NCBI RefSeq assembly: GCF_004348685.1
Contig: NZ_SMKO01000043.1
Coordinates: 1-55,373, forward strand
From: Nonomuraea deserti
Lineage (GTDB): Bacteria > Actinomycetota > Actinomycetes > Streptosporangiales > Streptosporangiaceae
DNA: 55,373 nucleotides
Direction of reading: 5' to 3'
Under the pieces are notes generated by a model. That model did not search any database. It saw nothing but the letters and a program-made list of their open reading frames with translations, and had not been told where the DNA came from. Of the stretch, positions 50,605-55,373 are shown piece by piece; position 1 is the stretch's first letter, and every line of letters begins with the position of its first letter. A program made the position numbers and the translations under genes.

Positions 50605-51678
50605 TCAGGAGGAGGCGGCGGCCATTTCCTCGGCGACGGCGGCGGCGAAGGCGTCCACGTCCGCCTCCGTGGTGTCGAACGCGCACATCCAGCGCACCTC
50701 GTTCACGGCCTCGTTCCACATGTAGAAACGGAAGCGCTTCTGCAGCCGCAGGACGACGTCCTTGGGCAGGACGGCGAACACGGCGTTGGCCTCGACGGGG
50801 CGCGGCAGGCGCACTCCCGGGATCGGGCGCACGGCCTCGGCGAGCCGCCGGCCCATGGCGTTGGCCTGGCGGGCGTTGCGCAGCCACAAATCTCCGCCCA
50901 GCAGCGCCTCGAACTGCGCCGACACGAACCGCATCTTCGACGACAGCTGCATGAAGGTCTTGCGGATGTAGTCGACGCCCCGCGCCGCGTCGGGGTTGAG
51001 CACGACGACCGCCTCACCGTACAGCAGGCCGATCTTGGTCCCGCCGAACGACAGCACGTCGACCCCGGCGTCCGTGGTGAGGGCCCGCATCGGTACGTCG
51101 AGGGCGGCGGCGGCGTTGGTGAGGCGGGAGCCGTCGAGGTGGACGAGCAGGCCGAGGTCGTGGGCGTGGGAGCAGATGGCGGCGATCTCGCCGGGGGTGT
51201 AGACGGTGCCGAGCTCCGTGGTGTTGGACAGGGACACGACGCGTGGCTGGGCCCGGTGCACGTCGCCGAACCCCCACGCCTGCCGATCGATCAGCTCGGG
51301 GGTGAGCTTGCCGTCGGGTGTGGGGACGGTCAGCAGCTTGATGCCGCCGGCGACCTCGGGCGCCCCGCCCTCGTCGGTGTTGATGTGGGCGCTCTCGGCG
51401 CAGATGGCCGCCTCCCAGTGGGCGGTCATGGCGCGCAGGGAGACGACGTTCGCGGCCGTGCCGTTGAACACCGGCCAGGCCTGCGCGCGCTCGCCGAAGT
51501 GCCGCCGGAAGGTGTCCTGCAGGGCCTCGGTGTAGACGTCGTCGCCGTAGGAGATCTGGTGTCCGCCGTTGGCCGCCGCGACGGCCTCGAGGATCTCGGG
51601 GTGCACGCCGGCGTAATTGTCGCTGGCGAACGAGATGAGCTGGGGGTCGTGCCGGGGAATCAAGAAGTCAGGTCCCAT
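50605..51678 (-). CDS. Threonine aldolase-like PLP enzyme
   Basis: A 357-residue fold-type I enzyme. It shows ISFASDNYAGVHPEIL and QISYGDDVYTEALQDTF at the N-terminus, FNGTAANVVSL for cofactor binding, HLDGSRLTNAAAAL, and the PLP lysine in LSFGGTKIGLLYGEAV. This matches the low-specificity L-threonine aldolases that cleave threonine or allo-threonine to glycine and acetaldehyde. It is last in a three-gene operon, and its start lies inside the upstream SDR gene (19-base overlap), which shows translational coupling. The true substrate may differ, given its partners. Confidence 0.9.
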   Translation of the reverse strand: MGPDFLIPRHDPQLISFASDNYAGVHPEILEAVAAANGGHQISYGDDVYTEALQDTFRRHFGERAQAWPVFNGTAANVVSLRAMTAHWEAAICAESAHINTDEGGAPEVAGGIKLLTVPTPDGKLTPELIDRQAWGFGDVHRAQPRVVSLSNTTELGTVYTPGEIAAICSHAHDLGLLVHLDGSRLTNAAAALDVPMRALTTDAGVDVLSFGGTKIGLLYGEAVVVLNPDAARGVDYIRKTFMQLSSKMRFVSAQFEALLGGDLWLRNARQANAMGRRLAEAVRPIPGVRLPRPVEANAVFAVLPKDVVLRLQKRFRFYMWNEAVNEVRWMCAFDTTEADVDAFAAAVAEEMAAASS

Positions 51679-52289
51679 CGCGTGCCGTTGATCTCCGCCG
51701 CGGGCCGGTCGTAGAGGTTGCCGACCGCCGCGGCCAGGTCGTTGACGTCGGTGAAGCCGGCGAACGCCGCGTCCGGCTTGGCCGCGCGCATGGCGTCGTT
51801 CACCAGGGCCTTGACCACCAGGACGGTGGCCGCGCTCGAGGTGCCGCGGAGCGCGTCGGCCAGGGAGAGCGTCCAGGCCTCCGCCGCGGCCTTGGCCGCC
51901 GCGTAGGCGGCGCCGCCCGCCTCCGGGTGCTGGGCCGCCTTGGCCGAGACGATCACGAAGCGGCCGTTGTCACTGCGGCGCAGCAGCGGCTCGAAGGCCA
52001 GCGACACGTGCTGCAGCGTGCGGATCAGCAGGTCGTGCAGCACCTCCCAGTCGCCGAGGTCGGTGTCGGCGAACGAGCCGCCCCCGCGCCACCCGCCGAC
52101 CAGGTGCACCACGCCGTCCACGCGCCCGTGCTCGCGGTCGATCCGGCCGGCCAGGTCGTGTACGGCGGCGCGGTCGAGCAGGTCGACGTCCTGCTTGTCC
52201 ACGCCTATCACGGTGTGCCCATTTTTCCGGAAATATCCGGTCACTGCTTCACCGGTGGGCCCTCCGGCCCCGGTCACCAGAATGATCAT
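51660..52289 (-). CDS. SDR-family NAD(P)-dependent oxidoreductase
   Basis: A 209-residue short-chain dehydrogenase. The cofactor loop is ILVTGAGGPTGEAVTGYF, then DKQDVDLLD, HLVGGWRGGG, the catalytic Ser in FVIVSAKAAQ and Tyr/Lys in GAAYAAAKAAAE (YxxxK). It is shorter than classical 250-residue SDRs. It overlaps both neighbours: its start overlaps the DUF6421 stop, and its end covers the aldolase start. The trio recurs in actinomycetes, so these proteins probably act in one pathway, which I cannot name. Confidence 0.9.
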   Translation of the reverse strand: MIILVTGAGGPTGEAVTGYFRKNGHTVIGVDKQDVDLLDRAAVHDLAGRIDREHGRVDGVVHLVGGWRGGGSFADTDLGDWEVLHDLLIRTLQHVSLAFEPLLRRSDNGRFVIVSAKAAQHPEAGGAAYAAAKAAAEAWTLSLADALRGTSSAATVLVVKALVNDAMRAAKPDAAFAGFTDVNDLAAAVGNLYDRPAAEINGTRWDLTS

Positions 52290-54406
52290 GCTCGGAGTCC
52301 CTTAGTCGATTCGACCACGTCGGCCAGCTTACGGCGGAGCGCCTCGTAGAACATGCTGAGGGGGAACTCGTCCGGCAGCACCGCGTCCACCTTGGCCTTC
52401 TGCTCCTCAGGCAGCGCCTCGATCCCCTGGGCCCAGGTCGAGGCCGGGTGCGCCGGCACGTACGCGCTCACCAGCTCGTACGCCGCCAGCCAGTGCGCCA
52501 GCTTGGACCTGTCGATGCTGTCGCGGTACAGCTTCTCGACCTCGCCTCGCAGGTCGGCCACGCCGTCGGCCACCCGCTCCCAGGCGATGGTGAGCCGGTT
52601 GTCCGTCCAGCGCACGATGTCGTTGCGGTGCAGGTACGCGAACAGCAACTGCCCGCCGAGCCCGTCGTAGTTCCGCACCCGCTCCCCCGTGATCGGGAAC
52701 CTGAACAGCCGGTCGAACAGGATCGCGAGCTGCACGTACCGGGCGTACGGAACTCCCCGCGCCTCCAGCTTCACCGCCTCCCCGAACGCGGTCAGGTCGC
52801 AGCGCAGCTCCTCCAGCGAGTACAGCCAGTACGGCATCCGCTGCTTGATCATGAACGGGTCGAACGGCAGGTCGCCGTGGCTGTGGGTGCGGTCGTGCAC
52901 CAGGTCCCACAACACGAACGTGTCCTGCGCCAGCCGCTGCGACTCCAGCAGCCTGGCGGCGTCGGGCGGCAGGTCCAGCCGGAGCGTCTCGGTCGCGGCC
53001 CTGGACACCCGCCGGAACCTGGCGGCCTCCCGGTCGGCGAAGATCCCGCCCCACGTGAACCGCTCGGGCGCCCTGCGCACCGCGACCGTCTCGGGGAACA
53101 GCACGGCGGAGTGGGTGTCGTAGCCGGAGGTGAAGTCCTCGAACGCGATCGGCACGAACATCGGGTTGTCGTAGCCGCCCGCCTCCAGGTCGGCCAGCCA
53201 GCCGGGCCAGATCGTACGGATCCAGACGGCTTCGAGGTTGCGGTTCGGGTTGCCGTTCTGGGTGTACATGGGGAAGACCACGACGTGTTCCAGACCGTCC
53301 TCGCGCTGGGTGTCGGGGTGGAACAGGTCGAGCGAGTCGAGGAAGTCGGGCACGCCGAGGCCCTGCTCGGCCCACTTGGCCAGGTCGGCCTGCACGGCCT
53401 GGAGGTAGGCGGCGTCATGGGGGAAATATGGCGAAATTTCGCCCAGGTGCCCCGCGATCGCCTCGATCAGCTCGCCGGCCCTGGCCTTCGACTCCGCCGG
53501 CACCGAACCGTCCTTGACCTGCAGCGGCCTGAGCTCCTCGACGGCCTCCTTGAGCCTGCCGAACACCGCCGCCCTGCCGCCACGGCCCTCCTCACGCGCG
53601 GAGCCGTCCGCGCCGGGCGCCGGGACGCGGGCGGCCCAGGTGACGACGTTCCCCCAGAGCGTGCGGTGGTCGTAGTCGTCGATGGAGTCGTCGCCGAACA
53701 GGTCGGAGTCGGCGAACACGACGACGCGGCCCTGACCGTACCGGAGCGTGAGGGCCAGCGGCGCGCCCGCGGGGTCGGCGCTCGGCGAGGTCGCGAACAA
53801 CACGGTCGCGCCCGTTTGCGGCACCACACCCTCGGCGGTCCCGGCGTGCCCGCCCCCGCCGGCCGGCGTGAGCGTGCCGGAACGGTAGAAGCAGGCGGTC
53901 CTGACTCCGGCGAGCAGCCCGCCCGACGTGGCGGGCTCGGCCAGCACCCACGTGGCCACGTCCCGGTGCGCGCGCTTCGGGTCGCGCACGGTGGTGTGCC
54001 CGACGCCCACCCCGAACCGTGCGAGCAGCTCGTTCAGGTTGTTGCCGTACTTGTCCTGCTCCTCCTCGGCCAGCACCACGAGGCCGCCGCCCGCCGCGAC
54101 GAAGGACTGGACGGCGTCCAGCTCGGCGGCGGTGAGGACGGGGCTGCCCTGGCCGGTCGTCCGCTCCCACCGCTCTCCCGACGGGTGCGCGATGACGAGG
54201 ACGTCCTGGTCCGCCAGCACCTCAGGGCCTAGCGCTCCGGACGTGTGCGCCGTGACCGTGTGCCCCAGGTGCCGCAGCAGTCCGGCCGCGCGCGCGTAGC
54301 TGTTGTCGTCGGGATGGGCCGGGTTGATGGCCTCGGCCACCTCGCGCCGGACGGTCCACGACTCGTTGTGGGCTTCGTCGAACAACACCCGGGGGAACGC
54401 ATGCAT
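52286..54406 (-). CDS. DUF6421 protein fused to an N-terminal amidotransferase-like domain
   Basis: A 706-residue protein. ATG 54406 has AGGAG 7 bases upstream. Residues 5-262 are a class I glutamine-amidotransferase-like fold of the DUF4350 kind (LFDEAHNESWTVRREVAE, ADQDVLVIAHPSG, FVAAGGGLVVLAEEE and VVVFADSDLFGDDSIDDYDHR), without an obvious catalytic Cys nucleophile. Residues about 281-706 match DUF6421 (LRPLQVKDGSV, FPMYTQNGNPNRNLEAVW, YDTHSAVLFPETVAVR, VLWDLVHDRTHSHGDLPFDPFMIKQRMPYW). The conserved HDRTHSHGD suggests a metal site. Most DUF6421 proteins I recall lack the N-terminal domain. Function unknown. Confidence 0.8.
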   Translation of the reverse strand: MHAFPRVLFDEAHNESWTVRREVAEAINPAHPDDNSYARAAGLLRHLGHTVTAHTSGALGPEVLADQDVLVIAHPSGERWERTTGQGSPVLTAAELDAVQSFVAAGGGLVVLAEEEQDKYGNNLNELLARFGVGVGHTTVRDPKRAHRDVATWVLAEPATSGGLLAGVRTACFYRSGTLTPAGGGGHAGTAEGVVPQTGATVLFATSPSADPAGAPLALTLRYGQGRVVVFADSDLFGDDSIDDYDHRTLWGNVVTWAARVPAPGADGSAREEGRGGRAAVFGRLKEAVEELRPLQVKDGSVPAESKARAGELIEAIAGHLGEISPYFPHDAAYLQAVQADLAKWAEQGLGVPDFLDSLDLFHPDTQREDGLEHVVVFPMYTQNGNPNRNLEAVWIRTIWPGWLADLEAGGYDNPMFVPIAFEDFTSGYDTHSAVLFPETVAVRRAPERFTWGGIFADREAARFRRVSRAATETLRLDLPPDAARLLESQRLAQDTFVLWDLVHDRTHSHGDLPFDPFMIKQRMPYWLYSLEELRCDLTAFGEAVKLEARGVPYARYVQLAILFDRLFRFPITGERVRNYDGLGGQLLFAYLHRNDIVRWTDNRLTIAWERVADGVADLRGEVEKLYRDSIDRSKLAHWLAAYELVSAYVPAHPASTWAQGIEALPEEQKAKVDAVLPDEFPLSMFYEALRRKLADVVESTKGLRA

Positions 54407-54441
54407 GAAAGATCTCCTGCTTCTACCGCTTTCAGGCGAAA

Positions 54442-54472
54442 AATATACACACACGCCCGGCATGCTTCGCAA
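54442..54472 (-). promoter_or_regulatory. Possible promoter of the DUF6421 operon
   Basis: On the minus strand TTGCGA (54467-54472) and TATATT (54442-54447) are 19 bp apart. They lie about 36 bases before the ATG. The long spacer makes the assignment tentative. Confidence 0.35.
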
Positions 54473-54503
54473 AAGCCTCCCGAATGATGAGACGGAGCGG
54501 CCC

Positions 54504-55373
54504 TCAGGACACGTGGACGCTCTGCCTGATGCGCGCCTGGGTGGCGTCGTCGCAGGTGGCCTTGGCGCAGAAGTACATGACGAGCATGGTCTTCGGCTCG
54601 CGGTCGATCACGTAGCTGACGAAACCGAGCCTGGTGCCGGTGACCGGGTCGCGCAGCGCGCCGTCGAAGCGGGTCGCGGGGCTGTTGCCGGCCTGGTCCG
54701 GCACGGGTCTGCCGACGTCGACCTGGCCCGGCAGCAGGGCGTCCATCTTGGCCTTCATCTGCTCGGAGGTGCCGCCGGCGTCGAGCGTGTCGGAGACCTG
54801 GACGTACAGACCGGAGGCGCTGTCGGGCTCGTCGGCGACGATCTCCGAGACCGTCGACCAGTCGGCGGAGGGGCCGGCGACGAACAACTTCTCGAACTCG
54901 GTGGCATGCGGCGAGGCCACCGCGAACAGGTCCTGGTGGGTGCGCACGGTCCAGTCGCCGGGGTACTCGAACGTGAGCGGCGCGGCGGAGCTGGTCTTGT
55001 AACGGGACCAGGTGTCCCCCTGGTGGTTCACGACGATCATCGCGACCAGGGCGAGCGCCGCGGCGGCGGCGACCAGCGTGGCCGCCACGATCGGGACGCG
55101 TCCGGGCCGTCTCGGCGAGGACGGCTGCGTGGGCGCCCCCTGGGCACCGCCCGGGGAGCGCGCGAACCCGGCCCCGGAGTGAGGCCCTGCGGGAGACCCG
55201 GCATGGGATCCGGCGTGGGATCCGGCGTGGGATCCGGCGTGGGGTTCTGCGTGCGAATCCGAGCGGGGGTCCGCGTGCGGCCCGGAGTAGGGCTCCGCGA
55301 GCGGCCCGGAGTGGGGCTCCGCGTGCGAACCGGACTGCGGGCCCGGGTGGGGGCCCGCAGTCCGGTTCGCACG
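54504..55373 (-). CDS. Membrane-anchored protein with His-rich repetitive N-terminus (5' truncated by window edge)
   Basis: The frame has no stop up to the last base, so the true start lies beyond the window. The visible N-terminal 80 residues are low-complexity Gly/Ser/His/Pro/Ala with units such as HAEPHSGP and a run of HAGS repeats. A membrane helix follows (AATLVAAAAALALVAMIVV). The outer domain, about 170 residues, has PLTFEYPGDWTV and VSYVIDREPKTMLVMYFCAKATC near the end, as in actinobacterial envelope proteins of unknown function. A GTG at 55088 is in frame, but it would start within the membrane segment. I do not assign a function. Confidence 0.65.
   Translation of the reverse strand, partial: RANRTAGPHPGPQSGSHAEPHSGPLAEPYSGPHADPRSDSHAEPHAGSHAGSHAGSHAGSPAGPHSGAGFARSPGGAQGAPTQPSSPRRPGRVPIVAATLVAAAAALALVAMIVVNHQGDTWSRYKTSSAAPLTFEYPGDWTVRTHQDLFAVASPHATEFEKLFVAGPSADWSTVSEIVADEPDSASGLYVQVSDTLDAGGTSEQMKAKMDALLPGQVDVGRPVPDQAGNSPATRFDGALRDPVTGTRLGFVSYVIDREPKTMLVMYFCAKATCDDATQARIRQSVHVS
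55199..55243. repeat. 12-bp tandem repeat coding HAGS units
   Basis: The 12-bp unit GGATCCGGCGTG is present three to four times in a row. In the minus-strand frame it codes His-Ala-Gly-Ser. The unit keeps the frame, so expansion is tolerated in the protein. Confidence 0.85.
55322..55373. repeat. Perfect 23-bp inverted repeat at the window end
   Basis: Arms 55322-55344 and 55351-55373 are exact reverse complements around the loop GGGTGG. The right arm ends at the last base. The region is in the coding frame of the truncated protein. A palindrome exactly at a sequence end often marks an assembly artefact, although a real hairpin is possible. Confidence 0.8.

Overview
This is a GC-rich actinobacterial chromosomal fragment, truncated at both edges. 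Leaderless TANNNT promoters, many GTG starts, an F420-dependent reductase gene, SARP and XRE-TPR regulators, a PucR regulator and the DUF6421/SDR/threonine-aldolase trio all point to a Streptomyces-like or Streptosporangiales-type actinomycete. A Nonomuraea or Actinomadura relative is my best guess, as inference only. Gene density is about 90 percent. I saw no tRNA, rRNA or CRISPR array.

Region 1 (1-5441) has the 3' part of nadE, a small conserved gene, and an ArsR/SRPBCC operon. The SRPBCC gene is split by a 3182-bp IS1182-type element (1904-5085) with 57-bp imperfect terminal inverted repeats. The element carries a frameshifted DDE transposase, an ECF sigma factor and a membrane protein with an FtsX-like extracellular domain. 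Removing exactly 1904-5085 restores the reading frame.

Region 2 (5642-18689) is an accessory stretch: an AlkC-like protein, a GNAT enzyme, an SDR/MerR divergent pair, three TetR regulators next to a DUF885 peptidase-like gene, a DrrAB-type ABC exporter and a DHA2 MFS pump, then an Rpn-like PD-(D/E)XK protein and a second MFS pump with a repetitive tail. Several operators are visible as palindromes overlapping promoters.

Region 3 (18824-32539) is metabolic and signalling: panB, two PLP enzymes beside a divergent MocR regulator, an ABC exporter followed by a DesKR-like two-component system, an F420:NADPH oxidoreductase, a secreted lipase, a cyclase, map, and a stand-alone HATPase protein.

Region 4 (32748-41401) has a CopC plus CopD-CtaG copper module. 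Next to it is a regulatory island: an XRE-TPR regulator, a divergent 44-codon gene for a secreted peptide ending in Cys-Cys, and a large SARP/NB-ARC/TPR regulator. The regulator/peptide pair looks like a peptide-pheromone circuit of the RRNPP type and is the most interesting candidate system here. A PucR regulator follows.

Region 5 (41496-50402) has an orphan molybdenum hydroxylase large subunit, an EF-hand protein, an NCS2 purine permease, a SecD-like/Excalibur membrane protein, alanine dehydrogenase, a DUF3105/DUF305 pair and a phytoene-desaturase-like oxidoreductase.

Region 6 (50605-55373) has a three-gene overlapping operon (DUF6421 fused to an amidotransferase-like domain, an SDR and a threonine aldolase-like enzyme) and a truncated membrane protein with a His-rich repetitive N-terminus. 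Degenerate GC-rich tandem repeats, each with a different unit, sit at many gene ends.
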